NCBI RefSeq assembly: GCF_015477775.1
Contig: NZ_JADLQO010000002.1
Span: forward strand, 868,001-932,000
Source: Nocardia abscessus
GTDB lineage: Bacteria; Actinomycetota; Actinomycetes; Mycobacteriales; Mycobacteriaceae
Length of the DNA stretch: 64,000 nucleotides
Direction: 5' to 3'
Made by a program: the position numbers and the translations under genes. Below, piece after piece: positions 1 through 9,321 of this stretch. The notes under the pieces were generated by a model. The model searched no databases and was not told the DNA's origin. It worked only from the letters and a program-made list of their open reading frames with translations. Position 1 is the stretch's first letter; each line of letters starts with the position of its first letter.

Positions 1-624
1 CTTCCAGGCCCAGGCGTCCAGGATCACCGCGAGCACCGCGCCGGCGGCCAGTGGGGTGGCCAGCCCGAGGATCAGCAGCGCGCCGCCGCCCACCTCGCCC
101 GCGGTCAGCAGCATGGCGGACACGGTCGGGTGGTCCCAACCGCCGCGCTCCATCATGTCGCGGGTGCCGTCCAGCCCGGGGCCGTGGAACCAGCCGGTGA
201 GCTTCTGCAAGCCGTGGTAGAGGAAGGTGCCGCCGACGACCAGGCGCAACAGCAGCAAGCCCAGATCGAGCGTGCCGCGGCGGGTCTCGCCGGTGCGGCG
301 GCGCAGACGGCCCGTGTCGTTCGGCGGGCCCGGGGCGGGCGGGATGCTCGCGTACTCGTAGGTGGGCGCCTTACCTCCGGCCTTGCTGTCGGCGGTGCTC
401 GGAACCTCCGGGTCGAGCCCGAGTTCGTCCTCGGTGCGCGGAACGTCCTTGGACAGACGGGGCCGCTGGGCCGGATCCACTCGCGCGAATTGCTCGGTCG
501 GCGAGTCGTACGGGCTGGTCACTCCTCGACCGGTGGACGACACCGCCGACTGCTCGGCCGTGGAGGGAGCGGAGTTCCCGGCCTTGGATTCGGCCGTTTC
601 TTTCGGCTTGTCGGTCACGATCAT
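1..624 (-). CDS. DoxX family membrane protein (5' part, runs off the window)
   Basis: The reading frame starts at an ATG (622-624) and runs leftward past the window edge, giving the first 208 residues. Residues 1-115 are a hydrophilic, Pro/Ser/Thr/Glu-rich cytoplasmic tail. Hydrophobic segments follow at about 119-137, 168-188 and 190-206. The 'RLVVGGTFLYHGLQKL' stretch and the following GEVGGG-rich helix are typical of DoxX/SURF4-like proteins. Known DoxX proteins are small inner-membrane proteins linked to redox or thiol stress; the role here is inferred. It is divergent from the lipoprotein at 737, the same arrangement as Rv3005c/Rv3006 in M. tuberculosis (from memory). The long N-terminal tail is an actinobacterial addition. 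Confidence 0.85.
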   Translation of the reverse strand, partial: MIVTDKPKETAESKAGNSAPSTAEQSAVSSTGRGVTSPYDSPTEQFARVDPAQRPRLSKDVPRTEDELGLDPEVPSTADSKAGGKAPTYEYASIPPAPGPPNDTGRLRRRTGETRRGTLDLGLLLLRLVVGGTFLYHGLQKLTGWFHGPGLDGTRDMMERGGWDHPTVSAMLLTAGEVGGGALLILGLATPLAAGAVLAVILDAWAWK

Positions 625-736
625 TACCCTATGCCGCGGCGCGGCACGGCGAGCAAGTACCGGACGGCGTGTCAGTGTGCGCGCAACACCCACCCGGAGG
701 GGGCGCGGGCGACGGAATTTCCGTAACGTCTGGGCT

Positions 737-1843
737 ATGAGTTTGGTTGTCGTGGGCCGCGTCGCGGCGAGCTTGGCGCTCGGCTCCGTCCTGCTGGTCG
801 GCTGCGCCCGGTTCGACGATTCGGCGTCCAGTCCGTTCACCCCGGAACCGACCCTGCGCGGAGCCAACATCGACCCGAAGAAACCGAGTCAGCCGCCCAC
901 CTCGACCACCCGGCCGAGCGGCCCGTGCATCGATCCGGACCCGGCGGTGGTGGCGACCTGCCTGGACACCACCGGCGGGCTGGTCACACTCGCCGACGGC
1001 GCGCTGGTCGCCGAGCGCCGCACCGGGCGCATCCTGAAGGTGGTCCCCGAGCAGCCGCCGGTCGAAATCGCCCGGCTGGACGTGGACGGCTCCGGCGACG
1101 GCGGCCTCAGCGACATCGCGCTGTCGCCGACCTACCGAGAAGACGGCCTGATGTACGCGTACATCACCACCTCAAGCGACAACCGGGTGGTCCGCATCGC
1201 CGAAGGCGGTTCCCCCAAAGACGTGCTCACCGGAATCCCGAAGGGCGCCACCGGCAACCACGGCGCGATCGACTTCGTCTCGTCCGACCAGATGCTGGTG
1301 CTGACCGGCGATGCGGGCAATCCCGGCGCGGCGGCCTCGGCGGGCTCGCTCGCGGGCAAACTGCTGCGCGTGAACTCTCCCGTGCCCGGCCGCACGCCAC
1401 CGCCGGAAATCGCCGTCTCGGGCATAGGCACCGCCGGAGACGTGTGCCGGGACAGCAAGGACAGCATCTGGATCACCGACCGCACCGCCGCCGAGGACCG
1501 GCTGCAGCGGCTCGGCGGCGACGGCGTGGTCACCACCATGTGGACCTGGCCGGACCGCCCCGGCGTCGCGGGCTGCGCCGCCGCGACCGACGGTGTCGCG
1601 ATCTCGCTGACCCGCGCGAAGGCCCTCGCCATCGCGGGCGCCGACCCGAACACCCACGCGGTCACCGCGGCGCCGACCCTGGTGGCCCAGGACAAGTACG
1701 GACAGCTCGGCGGCGCGGCGGTCGGCGCCGACGGCACCATCTGGGTGACCACGGTGAACAAGACCGACGGCCAGCCGGGGCCGTTCGACGACCGCGTCGT
1801 CCGCATCCCGCCCCCGCAGGCCGGAGGCGGCGGACCGGACTGA
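737..1843 (+). CDS. lppZ: LppZ-like lipoprotein, PQQ-dependent sugar dehydrogenase-type beta-propeller
   Basis: 368 residues. The N-terminus has a lipoprotein signal with lipobox LVGC (lipidated Cys23), then a Pro/Thr-rich linker to about residue 60. The rest resembles the glucose/sorbosone dehydrogenase (GSDH) beta-propeller: 'LADGALVAERRTGRI', 'GGLSDIALSPTY', 'GNHGAIDF' and 'SIWITD' are recurrent blade motifs. It should face the outside of the cytoplasmic membrane. The ATG at 737 is chosen because the signal peptide begins there; upstream in-frame sequence is not protein-like. It lies divergent to DoxX, as Rv3006 (lppZ) does in M. tuberculosis. Whether PQQ is bound is unknown, so the enzymatic role is unproven. 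Confidence 0.85.
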   Translation: MSLVVVGRVAASLALGSVLLVGCARFDDSASSPFTPEPTLRGANIDPKKPSQPPTSTTRPSGPCIDPDPAVVATCLDTTGGLVTLADGALVAERRTGRILKVVPEQPPVEIARLDVDGSGDGGLSDIALSPTYREDGLMYAYITTSSDNRVVRIAEGGSPKDVLTGIPKGATGNHGAIDFVSSDQMLVLTGDAGNPGAAASAGSLAGKLLRVNSPVPGRTPPPEIAVSGIGTAGDVCRDSKDSIWITDRTAAEDRLQRLGGDGVVTTMWTWPDRPGVAGCAAATDGVAISLTRAKALAIAGADPNTHAVTAAPTLVAQDKYGQLGGAAVGADGTIWVTTVNKTDGQPGPFDDRVVRIPPPQAGGGGPD

Positions 1844-1857
1844 GCTGTGTTCGATTT

Positions 1858-1876
1858 GCAGCGCCTGCGGCGCTGC
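1858..1876 (+). terminator. Candidate hairpin terminator after the LppZ-like gene
   Basis: An 8-bp perfect stem (gcagcgcc/ggcgctgc) with a 3-base loop begins 14 bases after the stop codon at 1843. There is no clear T-tract, so this is a GC-rich actinobacterial-style terminator at best. Confidence 0.45.
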
Positions 1877-1878
1877 GT

Positions 1879-1971
1879 GTTCGCGGCCCCTTGATCGTGC
1901 GTCCGAGCGACCGCCGCTGGCGACATCGTCGCGGACGCGGCGGCCGCTCGGACGCGAACCGGGCCGCGAAC
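1879..1971. repeat. Nested inverted repeat in the 1844-2224 intergenic stretch
   Basis: An outer 11-bp perfect arm (gttcgcggccc at 1879-1889, matching 1961-1971) encloses an inner 17-bp arm (1901-1917 with 1937-1953, one G-T pair). The 381-bp gap between the LppZ-like gene and the LysR gene holds no convincing gene. This structure, together with the terminator hairpin just before it, is the only ordered feature seen there. Confidence 0.55.
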
Positions 1972-2224
1972 GGCGCATGCTCGGTCTCGCTTCGCTCGAA
2001 ACCGGGAGCTGGGCCGGTGTGGTCGAGTGAAATCGCAACCGCGGACCTCGGCTCTGCCGTGCCGGCGGCGCGGCGGCGAATCGTAACCGGCTCGGACCAA
2101 CAAGTCGCGTTCTCGGTGGCTCGCACCCGTGTGCGGTGACGCTGCGGCGGCGCCTGTACCGGCCGTTGATGCTCGATGAGGGCCTGGGATCGGTAGACCC
2201 GGATGGGGGACGATCCGAGGTCTT

Positions 2225-3112
2225 TCAGGGTTTGTCCCGGTCCTGCGGCGTGATGCCGAGAATCGTGAGGAAGGCGGTGGCCGCGGGTGGGCGGCTTCGG
2301 CTCCAGATGACGTATTCGACGCGGGCCGGTGCGTCGGCGACCTCGATGGTGACTACGCCCTCGAGCTGCGGCACGTAGGCGGAGGGGAGCATCGCGACGG
2401 CCAGTCCGGGCCTGACGAGGCGGGCGATGTAGTCCGCGCTGGTCACTTCGAAGGCGACGTCGCGGGTGAGACCGGCGGCTTCGAAGGCTCGGTCGGATTG
2501 CAGGCGTCCGGCTGTTCCGGCCGGAAGGTCTACGAAGACCTCGGAGGAGAGCCTGCGAAGGTCGACGGTCGGCTCACCGGCGAGGGGGTGGTCCGGCGCG
2601 ACCACGGCGACGAGGCGATCGCGGGCGAGTTCATGGGCGACGACACCTCGGGGGCACGCCGTGGTGGGCAATCCGAGGAAAGCCACGTCTATGGCTCCTT
2701 GCTCGACCTTCTCGATCAGTTCCTCGCTCGCGCCCACCCGCAGGCTGATGCGCACATGCGGGTATCGCCCGCGGAAGTCACGCAGTGCCTCCGGGATGTC
2801 GACCGCGGCGACAGTGGGGATCAAGCCGACGGCGAGCCGTCCGCGTACCTCCCCGACAGCGGCGGCGACTTCGGCGGCCGCGCGCTCGGCGGCGTCCAGA
2901 CACTGGCGGGCGGCCGGGAGGAACGCCGCACCGGCGGGCGTCAGGCGCACCCGGCGGCTGGTGCGCTCGAACAGTCGCGCGCCCAGTTCCCGTTCCAGGC
3001 GCGCGATCTGGTGGCTGAGGGCGGACTGGACGACCAGGCATCGTTCGGCGGCCCGGGTGAAGCTGTTCGTCTCGGCGACGGCGACGACGTAGCGCATCTG
3101 CTGTAACTCCAT
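2225..3112 (-). CDS. LysR family transcriptional regulator
   Basis: 295 residues, the usual LysR length. The N-terminal winged helix-turn-helix is clear: 'MELQQMRYVVAVAETNSF' followed by 'AAERCLVVQSALSHQIARLE' and 'GARLFERTSRRVRLTPAG'. A substrate-binding domain occupies about residues 90-290. The gene is divergent from an EamA-type transporter starting at 3192, with 79 bp between them. LysR proteins commonly control the divergent neighbour, so regulation of the transporter and the following NAD(P)-binding protein is the simplest inference. The effector is unknown. Confidence 0.92.
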   Translation of the reverse strand: MELQQMRYVVAVAETNSFTRAAERCLVVQSALSHQIARLERELGARLFERTSRRVRLTPAGAAFLPAARQCLDAAERAAAEVAAAVGEVRGRLAVGLIPTVAAVDIPEALRDFRGRYPHVRISLRVGASEELIEKVEQGAIDVAFLGLPTTACPRGVVAHELARDRLVAVVAPDHPLAGEPTVDLRRLSSEVFVDLPAGTAGRLQSDRAFEAAGLTRDVAFEVTSADYIARLVRPGLAVAMLPSAYVPQLEGVVTIEVADAPARVEYVIWSRSRPPAATAFLTILGITPQDRDKP

Positions 3113-3113
3113 G

Positions 3114-3169
3114 GATCAATCGTGCAATGAGATCGATGAAGTGACAAACATGTGTTGGACTCATTGATC
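3114..3169. promoter_or_regulatory. Inverted repeat in the LysR/transporter divergent promoter
   Basis: A 7-bp perfect inverted pair, gatcaat at 3114-3120 and attgatc at 3163-3169, lies between the divergent start codons. The stretch is visibly more AT-rich than its surroundings. It is a plausible LysR binding region; the 42-base spacing means it could be two half-sites rather than one operator. Confidence 0.35.
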
Positions 3170-3191
3170 ACTGCCGGGCGAGACTGCGTGT

Positions 3192-4142
3192 GTGAAAAGT
3201 GCAGCAGTACAGGTGGTTTCCGGTGGAGACAGGGGCGCTCCCCGGGGAGATCTGCCTCGCACCGTTTTGACGGCGCTCGCTCCCGCGTCGTGGGGCACGA
3301 CCTATGTCGTCACCACCGAACTTCTTCCCCCAGGGCACCCACTGTTCGCCGGACTGCTGCGCGCGTTGCCTGCGGGCTTGATCGCGCTGGCCATCACGCG
3401 GACGCTGCCGCGTGGCGCCTGGTGGGGGAAGGCCGCGGTCCTGGGCGTGCTCAACATCGGGCTGCTCTTCCCGCTGCTGTTCCTCGCCGCCGAACGCCTA
3501 CCCGGCGGCGTGGCCGCGACCTTGGCGGCGGCCCAGCCCCTCGTGGTCGCCGTCTTGGCCGTGGTGGTCCTGCACGAGAGCCCCTCCGCATGGCGCCTTG
3601 CCTGGGGCGCGGTAGGCGTCGTCGGGGTCGGCTTGGTGGTGATCGGGCCGAACGCGGTGCTCGACCTCGCCGGAATCGTGGCGGGTCTCGGCGCCGCGGC
3701 CTCGATGGCGCTCGGCCTGACGCTCACGAAACGGTGGGGACGGCCCGCCGAGGCCGGGCCCACCGCTTTCGCAGGCTGGCAGCTCACCGCGGGCGGCCTG
3801 TTCCTGCTGCCCGTCACATTCCTCGTCGAGGGCGCGCCTCCCGCCATCGACCCGCCCGCTGTCCTCGGCTATCTCTGGCTGGGCCTGGTCGGCGGTCTTC
3901 TCGCCTATGTCCTGTGGTTCGGCGGCATCGGTACCTTGCCCGTCACCTCGGTCGCGGTTCTCGTCTTGCTCTCGCCGCTGGTCGCCGCGGTTCTCGGCGC
4001 CGTTCTGCTCGGCCAGACCCTCGGCCCGGTGCAAATCGTCGGGTTCGCGCTCGCACTCGCCGCGATCGTCGCGGGGCAGCTTCCCGCTCCGAGCCGCTCG
4101 CCCTTTGCCTCGACACCCCCGCTCGAAAGGACACCTCGATGA
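3192..4142 (+). CDS. EamA/DMT family transporter
   Basis: 316 residues with about ten hydrophobic segments in two repeated halves, the EamA/RhaT layout. Examples are 'VLTALAPASWGTTYVVTTELL', 'GGVAATLAAAQPLVVAVLAVVVLHE' and the C-terminal 'VTSVAVLVLLSPLVAAVLG'. The paired 'LxxxPL' membrane helices with a following 'E/GQ' loop are typical of drug/metabolite exporters. The start used is a GTG at 3192; a later start near the first helix is possible. Its stop overlaps the next gene's ATG (4139-4142), so the two are translationally coupled. The substrate cannot be read from sequence. Confidence 0.88.
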   Translation: MKSAAVQVVSGGDRGAPRGDLPRTVLTALAPASWGTTYVVTTELLPPGHPLFAGLLRALPAGLIALAITRTLPRGAWWGKAAVLGVLNIGLLFPLLFLAAERLPGGVAATLAAAQPLVVAVLAVVVLHESPSAWRLAWGAVGVVGVGLVVIGPNAVLDLAGIVAGLGAAASMALGLTLTKRWGRPAEAGPTAFAGWQLTAGGLFLLPVTFLVEGAPPAIDPPAVLGYLWLGLVGGLLAYVLWFGGIGTLPVTSVAVLVLLSPLVAAVLGAVLLGQTLGPVQIVGFALALAAIVAGQLPAPSRSPFASTPPLERTPR

Positions 4143-4771
4143 AGATCGCCGTCGTCGGAGCCACCGGCATGGTCGGCTCACGCGTCGTCACAGAAGCTTC
4201 GAGCCGAGGCCATGAGCTCGTCGCCGTATTCCGCAAACTACCGCCGACCACGTTGCCCACCGGGGTGACCGCCGTCGAGGGCAACGCGAACGACCCCGAC
4301 CGGATGAGCAGACTGTTCGACGGCGCCGACGCGATCGTGGCCGCGACGCGCCCGGCCCTCGGGCAGGAACACACCGTCGCGGCGACCATGACGGCCCTGC
4401 TGGACGCGGCCACGATCGCCCGGACGCGCATCCTCGTCGTCGGAGGCGCCGCCCCACTGCGGAACCCGGGACGCCCCGACCGGCTCGTTCTCGACAGCCC
4501 GGAGTACGTACCGGAGGCGATCCGTCCCATCGCCGCCGCCAGCCTCGCCCAATGGGAAACCTGCCGAGCGCACTCGGCCGACTGGGTCTATCTCAGCCCA
4601 CCCGCCGTCCTCGAACCCGGACCACGCACCGGAACCTATCGACGCGGCACCACCACACTCGTCGCCGCCGCCGACGGCACCTCGCGGATCTCCGCCGAAG
4701 ACCTCGCTGTCGCTGTGCTCGACGAGCTCGAGAATCCGAGCGAGAGCAGGCATTTCACGGTCGGTTATTGA
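4139..4771 (+). CDS. NAD(P)-binding protein, atypical SDR (NmrA/YwnB-like)
   Basis: 210 residues. The N-terminal Rossmann motif is GATGMVGS at residues 7-14, followed by the 'VFRK' basic stretch that fits NADPH binding. 'VVGGAAPLRNP' and 'ISAEDLAVAVLDELE' near the C-terminus are typical of the small YwnB/BVR-B-like NADH-flavin reductase or epimerase-like group. There is no canonical YxxxK pair, so it may be a sensor or a reductase of unknown substrate. It overlaps the transporter stop by 4 bp, and both are probably under the divergent LysR. Confidence 0.85.
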   Translation: MKIAVVGATGMVGSRVVTEASSRGHELVAVFRKLPPTTLPTGVTAVEGNANDPDRMSRLFDGADAIVAATRPALGQEHTVAATMTALLDAATIARTRILVVGGAAPLRNPGRPDRLVLDSPEYVPEAIRPIAAASLAQWETCRAHSADWVYLSPPAVLEPGPRTGTYRRGTTTLVAAADGTSRISAEDLAVAVLDELENPSESRHFTVGY

Positions 4772-4867
4772 GCGGGCGGCACGCCACTCTGCTCGGGACT
4801 ACTGCGGGTCATACCGCGATCAGATGGGTTCGCGACCCGGCGACCATGACGACGGAGGGACGACCAG

Positions 4868-5809
4868 ATGAAACGAATCCTCGGTATCGCGGTCGCGCTC
4901 GCCTGCCTCGGCGCTACGGCGCTGATACCCGCGGATCGGACGGCGGCGCACAATCCGGTTCTCCCGGCCACGATCGACCTGCCTGCCGGGTTCCAGCCGG
5001 AAGGGATCGCGATCGGGTCGCAGCCGGTCGCCTACTTCGGCTCGCGGGCCGACGGCTCCATCTACCGCGCCGACCTGGTGGCCGGGCGAGGCGCCATCCT
5101 GAGCCCCGGACCGGGTACGCCGGCGCTCGGGCTCCAGGTCGACCACCGTGATCGGTTGTTCGTCGCGGGCGGCACCGGAGGCGACGCCCGCATCGTGGAC
5201 ACGCGCACGGGCGCGGTGTCGGCGAGCTACCGGCTCGCAACGCCGCCGGACACGTTCGTCAACGACGTGGTGCTCACGCCCGCGGGCGCGTGGTACACCG
5301 ACTCGCGGACACCCGTGCTGTATCACCTGCCCGTGGGCGACGACGCTGCGCTGCCGCCGCCCACGGCGGTGGTGCGACGTCCGCTGACCGGCGACATCCG
5401 ATACGAGCCAGGAGCGATCAACGCCAACGGAATCGTGCGCACGCCCGACGGCACCGGATTGATCATCGTGCAGTCGGTGACCGGCCGACTGTTCCGCGTA
5501 GACCCGGCGACCGGCACGACACGGCTGATCGATCTCGGCGCCGAGACGCTGCCCAATGGCGACGGGCTGCTCTTGCGCGGCAGCACACTGTTCGTTGTCC
5601 AGAACCGGTCCAACGCGATCGCCGTGGTCGCGCTCGACCGCGCGGGCACGACGGGCACGGTCGTGCGACGGGTCACCGACCCGCGCTTCGACGTACCGAC
5701 CACCGTCGCGGCGTTCGGCGAGCGTCTGTACGTGCCGAACGCCCGCTACACCACGCCGCCGACCCCGGCGACGCCCTACAGTTCGGTCGCGATCGACAGC
5801 CCCCACTGA
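4868..5809 (+). CDS. Secreted SMP-30/gluconolactonase-like beta-propeller protein
   Basis: 313 residues. A Sec signal peptide (MKRILGIAVALACLGATALI, probable cleavage near residue 27) precedes a six-bladed-propeller-like sequence with repeated 'VVLTPAGAWYTDS', 'GIVRTPDGTGLIIVQS' and 'LFVVQNRSNAIAVV' blades. The SMP-30/superoxide-dismutase-like plant-type family is the best match by eye. It is predicted to be extracytoplasmic; the substrate is unknown. A purine-rich 'ggaggga' stretch precedes the ATG at 4868 by about 8 bases. It converges on gatB with only 14 bp between them. Confidence 0.8.
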   Translation: MKRILGIAVALACLGATALIPADRTAAHNPVLPATIDLPAGFQPEGIAIGSQPVAYFGSRADGSIYRADLVAGRGAILSPGPGTPALGLQVDHRDRLFVAGGTGGDARIVDTRTGAVSASYRLATPPDTFVNDVVLTPAGAWYTDSRTPVLYHLPVGDDAALPPPTAVVRRPLTGDIRYEPGAINANGIVRTPDGTGLIIVQSVTGRLFRVDPATGTTRLIDLGAETLPNGDGLLLRGSTLFVVQNRSNAIAVVALDRAGTTGTVVRRVTDPRFDVPTTVAAFGERLYVPNARYTTPPTPATPYSSVAIDSPH

Positions 5810-5823
5810 AAGGGCTGCACCGC

Positions 5824-7335
5824 CTAGCTGCAGGCGGCGAGGACGAGTTCCCGGACCCGGGCCGCGTCGGCCTGGCCGCGGGTGGCCTTCATGACGTCGC
5901 CGACGATCTTGCCCGCTGCCTGCACCTTGCCGGAGCGGATCTTGTCGGCGATGTCGGGGTTGGCGGCCAGGGCCTTCTCCACCTCGGACTGCAAGGCGCT
6001 GTCGTCGCTGACCATGCCGAGCCCCTTGGCCTCGACGATCTGCGCCGGGTCGCCCTCCCCGGCCAGCACGTGGTCGACGACCTGCTTGGCCACCTTGTTG
6101 TTGATCGTCTTCGCGTCGACCAGCTTGATCACCTCGGCGACCTGGGCCGGGGTGATCGGCAGGTCCTCCAGCGCGACCTCGCGCTCCTTGGCCTTCTCGG
6201 TGAGGTAGGCGACCCACCAGGAGCGCGCCTCGTTCGCCGGGGCTCCCGCGTCGACGGTGGCGATGATCAGGTCCAGCGCACCCGCGTTCACCAGGTCGCG
6301 CATCACCTCGTCGGACAGGCCCCAGTCGGACTGGATGCGCGCGCGGCGCAGCCACGGGTACTCGGGAATGCTCCCGCGCAACTGCTCCACCCACTCCGCG
6401 TCGGGCGCGACGGGCTCGAGGTCCGGCTCGGGGAAGTAGCGGTAGTCCTCGGCGGTTTCCTTGCGGCGGCCGGGCGAGGTGGTGCCGTCGGCCTCGTGGA
6501 AGTGCCTGGTCTCCTGCACGATCGTGCCGCCGGCTGCCAGCACCGCGGCCTGCCTGCGCATCTCGTAGCGCACCGCGACCTCGACGCTGCGCAGCGAGTT
6601 GACGTTCTTGGTCTCCGTGCGGGTGCCGAATTCGGTTGCGCCGACGGGCATCAGCGAGACGTTGGCGTCACAGCGCAGCGACCCCTGCTCCATCTTCACG
6701 TCGGAGACGCCGAGGGACTTCAGCAGATCGCGCAGCGCCGTCACGTAGGCCCGCGCCACCTCCGGCGCCCGCTCCCCCGCGCCGGTGATCGGCTTGGTGA
6801 CGATCTCGATCAGCGGCACGCCCGCGCGGTTGTAGTCCAGCAGGGAGTGGCTCGCGCCGTGGATGCGACCGGTCGCGCCGCCGATGTGCACCGACTTGCC
6901 GGTGTCCTCCTCCATGTGCGCGCGCTCGATGTCCACCCGGAAGGTGCTGCCGTCATCGAGCAGCACGTCCAGGTGCCCGTTCGTGGCGATCGGCTCGTCG
7001 TACTGGCTGATCTGGTAGTTCTTCGGCTGGTCGGGGTAGAAGTAGTTCTTGCGCGCGAACCGGCCCCACGGGGTGATCGAGCAGTTCAGCGCCAGCCCGA
7101 TCCGGATCGCGGACTCGACGGCCTTCTGGTTGACCACCGGGAGCGAACCGGGCAGACCGAGGCACACCGGGCACACCTGAGTGTTCGGCTCGGCGCCGAA
7201 CTCGGTCGGGCAACCGCAGAACATCTTCGTCGCGGTGTTCAGCTCGACGTGGACCTCCATGCCGAGCACCGGCTCGAACCGGGCGATGACATCCGAGTAA
7301 TCCATCAGGTCGACCGTGGGTGCGCTCATGGCCAT
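5824..7335 (-). CDS. gatB: Asp-tRNA(Asn)/Glu-tRNA(Gln) amidotransferase subunit B
   Basis: 503 residues, typical length. GatB binds misacylated tRNA and, with GatA and GatC, converts Glu-tRNA(Gln) or Asp-tRNA(Asn) to the amide form. Signature blocks are '[15 protein letters not shown]', the Zn-binding 'CGCP...CPVCLG' near residues 40-60, '[16 protein letters not shown]', and a C-terminal helical YqeY-like tail ending near residue 503. gatA and gatC lie about 29 kb away at 36.2-37.9 kb, whereas in mycobacteria they sit near gatB; a large block separates them here. Confidence 0.97.
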   Translation of the reverse strand: MAMSAPTVDLMDYSDVIARFEPVLGMEVHVELNTATKMFCGCPTEFGAEPNTQVCPVCLGLPGSLPVVNQKAVESAIRIGLALNCSITPWGRFARKNYFYPDQPKNYQISQYDEPIATNGHLDVLLDDGSTFRVDIERAHMEEDTGKSVHIGGATGRIHGASHSLLDYNRAGVPLIEIVTKPITGAGERAPEVARAYVTALRDLLKSLGVSDVKMEQGSLRCDANVSLMPVGATEFGTRTETKNVNSLRSVEVAVRYEMRRQAAVLAAGGTIVQETRHFHEADGTTSPGRRKETAEDYRYFPEPDLEPVAPDAEWVEQLRGSIPEYPWLRRARIQSDWGLSDEVMRDLVNAGALDLIIATVDAGAPANEARSWWVAYLTEKAKEREVALEDLPITPAQVAEVIKLVDAKTINNKVAKQVVDHVLAGEGDPAQIVEAKGLGMVSDDSALQSEVEKALAANPDIADKIRSGKVQAAGKIVGDVMKATRGQADAARVRELVLAACS

Positions 7336-7393
7336 CAGTTTAGGTAAGCGCTCCCGCCGCAGCGCAGCGGCTCTCGCGTCGTGGGGCGGCGCG

Positions 7394-8776
7394 CTACTTC
7401 GCCGGGACCCGCTGCCGCAGCCAGCCGGTGACGTAGTCGAGCACCTCGGGAGCGACGGTCGTTTCGATGGTGCTGTACTCGCTGGGGCGGCCGGTGTCGG
7501 TGGGCTGCATCAGGTGATTGAGCCCCGGGAAGACGTGGACGGTCGCGTCGGGGTCGGCGGCGAGGTGATCGCGCATCGGCTGCTCGCTCTGCGCCGCGGG
7601 CACCTGGAGGTCTTTGCCGCCGAAGAACGCGAGCACGGGCACGCGCACAGCGGCGAGGGCGGGCGCCGGGTCGTAGCCGACCAGAGCGGCCAGATACGGC
7701 GTGATCTGCGCGGCCGCCTGCTCGTCCGGCACGCGCTGGTCGGCGGGCAGGGCCTGGTTCTGCCGGACGGCCAGTTGCTTCGCGCCGTCCAGGTCACCCG
7801 CTTTCAGCAGGGCGGCCAGTTCGGCGGTGTCGCGCACCCTGGCGTCCACCTGGTCGGGCGGTGTGCCGTTCGCGGCGGCGATCAAGCGGGTCTGTTCGAC
7901 GAGCACGTCCGAGCCGGGGACGCCCGGTCCGGCCATCAGGACGGCGAACGCGACGCCGCTGTCCGGGCGCGCGGCGACCAGCGGCGCGAGGTAGCCGCCC
8001 TCACTGTGCCCGAAGAGCCCGACCCGAGCCGGGTCGATGTCCGGGCGTGCGCGCAGGAAGCGAACACCCGCGGCGGCGTCCTCGGCCAGGTCGGTGTAGT
8101 TCGCGTCGTCCAGTTTGCCGCTGGTGCCGCCGACGCCGCGGTCGTCGGCGCGCAGCACGGCGTAGCCCGCGCGAGTGAAGGTGTCGGCCAGCAAGAGGAA
8201 GGGCTTGTGGCCCATCAGTTCCTCGTTGCGGTCCTGGGGGCCGCTTCCGGTGATCATGAGGATGGCGGGGAACGGTCCCGGACCCTGCGGCTCGGTCAGT
8301 GTGCCCGCGATGGTGATGTCGCCGTTGCGATAGGTGACGTCCTCGGTCTTGTACGGGAACGGCGGCTTCGGCTCCTGCGGGCGGGCGGGCGGCTCGACCT
8401 TGCCTCGGCTCAGTGCCAGCCGGAAGCTCTGACCTGCCTGCGTGAAATCGCCGGTGATCCGGTCGGTTCCGGATTCGTACTCGCCGCGGAAGACCGGGTC
8501 GCCCGGGATGTCGGGGATCGCGAACGACACGCCGTTGCGGTCGGAGCTGACGTCTTTCAGTTGCGCGCCGGTCACGCCCTGCAGAGGAATGTCGATGGTG
8601 GCCGTGCCGTCGCGGAAGCTCACGCCGACTTGCAGCGGCTGACCGGGAACCTCGATGTCGCCGTGCCAATCACCGATGGTGGGCTCGGGTGGATTCGACT
8701 CCGAGCACCCGGCCACCAACGCCGCGATCACGAACAGAGCCAACCCGATCAGTCGCCCACTGCGCATGCGACTCAC
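7394..8776 (-). CDS. Lipoprotein alpha/beta hydrolase with N-terminal accessory domain
   Basis: 460 residues. The lipobox VAGC places the lipidated Cys at residue 24. Residues 35-130 form a beta-rich accessory domain ('[20 protein letters not shown]'), and about 150-455 an alpha/beta hydrolase. The nucleophile elbow is GHSEGG (Ser258), the oxyanion region '[11 protein letters not shown]' is near 175, and the catalytic His is probably in 'GLNHLMQP'. This architecture matches secreted esterase/peptidase-like hydrolases of the dienelactone-hydrolase superfamily. The substrate is unknown. It is co-directional with gatB, separated by 58 bp. Confidence 0.85.
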   Translation of the reverse strand: MSRMRSGRLIGLALFVIAALVAGCSESNPPEPTIGDWHGDIEVPGQPLQVGVSFRDGTATIDIPLQGVTGAQLKDVSSDRNGVSFAIPDIPGDPVFRGEYESGTDRITGDFTQAGQSFRLALSRGKVEPPARPQEPKPPFPYKTEDVTYRNGDITIAGTLTEPQGPGPFPAILMITGSGPQDRNEELMGHKPFLLLADTFTRAGYAVLRADDRGVGGTSGKLDDANYTDLAEDAAAGVRFLRARPDIDPARVGLFGHSEGGYLAPLVAARPDSGVAFAVLMAGPGVPGSDVLVEQTRLIAAANGTPPDQVDARVRDTAELAALLKAGDLDGAKQLAVRQNQALPADQRVPDEQAAAQITPYLAALVGYDPAPALAAVRVPVLAFFGGKDLQVPAAQSEQPMRDHLAADPDATVHVFPGLNHLMQPTDTGRPSEYSTIETTVAPEVLDYVTGWLRQRVPAK

Positions 8777-8803
8777 AGTACCGACAGTCCGGCTCGGCTC
8801 CGG

Positions 8804-9247
8804 CTATTCGCCGCGTGCGTACCGCACCGCGGCGGCGATCTCGGCCATGTCGAGCCGCAGATCCGGCGCTTGTTCCTGCACTTCACGGAACTCCAGCAGT
8901 GCGTCCTCGACGGTCGTCTGCCGGGCCAGCCGCACCAGTTCGCGACGCGTGTACTCCCCCAGCGGGAGACCGGCGCAGCGAGCACGGCGGCCCAGGACGT
9001 CGAGCGCTTCGATCGGCAGATCGTAGATCCGGACGAGAGTCACCGCGTCTTCATCGATCTCCGGCGCGATGTCGCGTCCCTCGGATTCGAGGAATTCGAC
9101 AACGGTGTCGTCGGCCGTGCGCCGTCGTGCGAGCGCGTCCAGCTCTCGCCCGACGTACTGCGGCAGCGGTAGCCCCGCAGCGCGCGCCCTGCGGCGCAGG
9201 ACGTCGACGGTGGCGTCGGGCAGATCGTGAACGTTGAGCTCGGCCAT
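8804..9247 (-). CDS. Duplicated FitA-like ribbon-helix-helix antitoxin protein
   Basis: 147 residues made of two copies of one module: about residues 4-53 ('NVHDLPDATVDVLRRRARAA', then 'LPLPQYVGREL') and 73-122 ('RIYDLPIEALDVLGRRARCA', then 'LPLGEYTRREL'). Each matches the N-terminal DNA-binding part of FitA/VapB-type antitoxins, which bind their own promoter and neutralise PIN-domain toxins. A short acidic C-terminal segment follows each copy. No PIN toxin is adjacent: pfkA lies upstream and a hydrolase lies downstream. It may be an orphan antitoxin or a stand-alone regulator. The ATG at 9247 is taken because the first module begins at once. Confidence 0.7.
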   Translation of the reverse strand: MAELNVHDLPDATVDVLRRRARAAGLPLPQYVGRELDALARRRTADDTVVEFLESEGRDIAPEIDEDAVTLVRIYDLPIEALDVLGRRARCAGLPLGEYTRRELVRLARQTTVEDALLEFREVQEQAPDLRLDMAEIAAAVRYARGE

Positions 9248-9321
9248 ATCGGCCAGGGTAGCCGGGCACCGGCACGGACCGGCCGATAACGGTGGCGCTC
9301 AGCGACCCCGGCATCGACCGG

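Noticed and set aside
925..2139. Long + strand frame overlapping the LppZ-like gene
   Set aside because: Arg/His-rich shadow of the real gene in another frame; no conserved sequence.
5290..7347. 685-residue + strand frame over gatB
   Set aside because: Antisense shadow of gatB with Val/Leu/Asp/His-rich composition.
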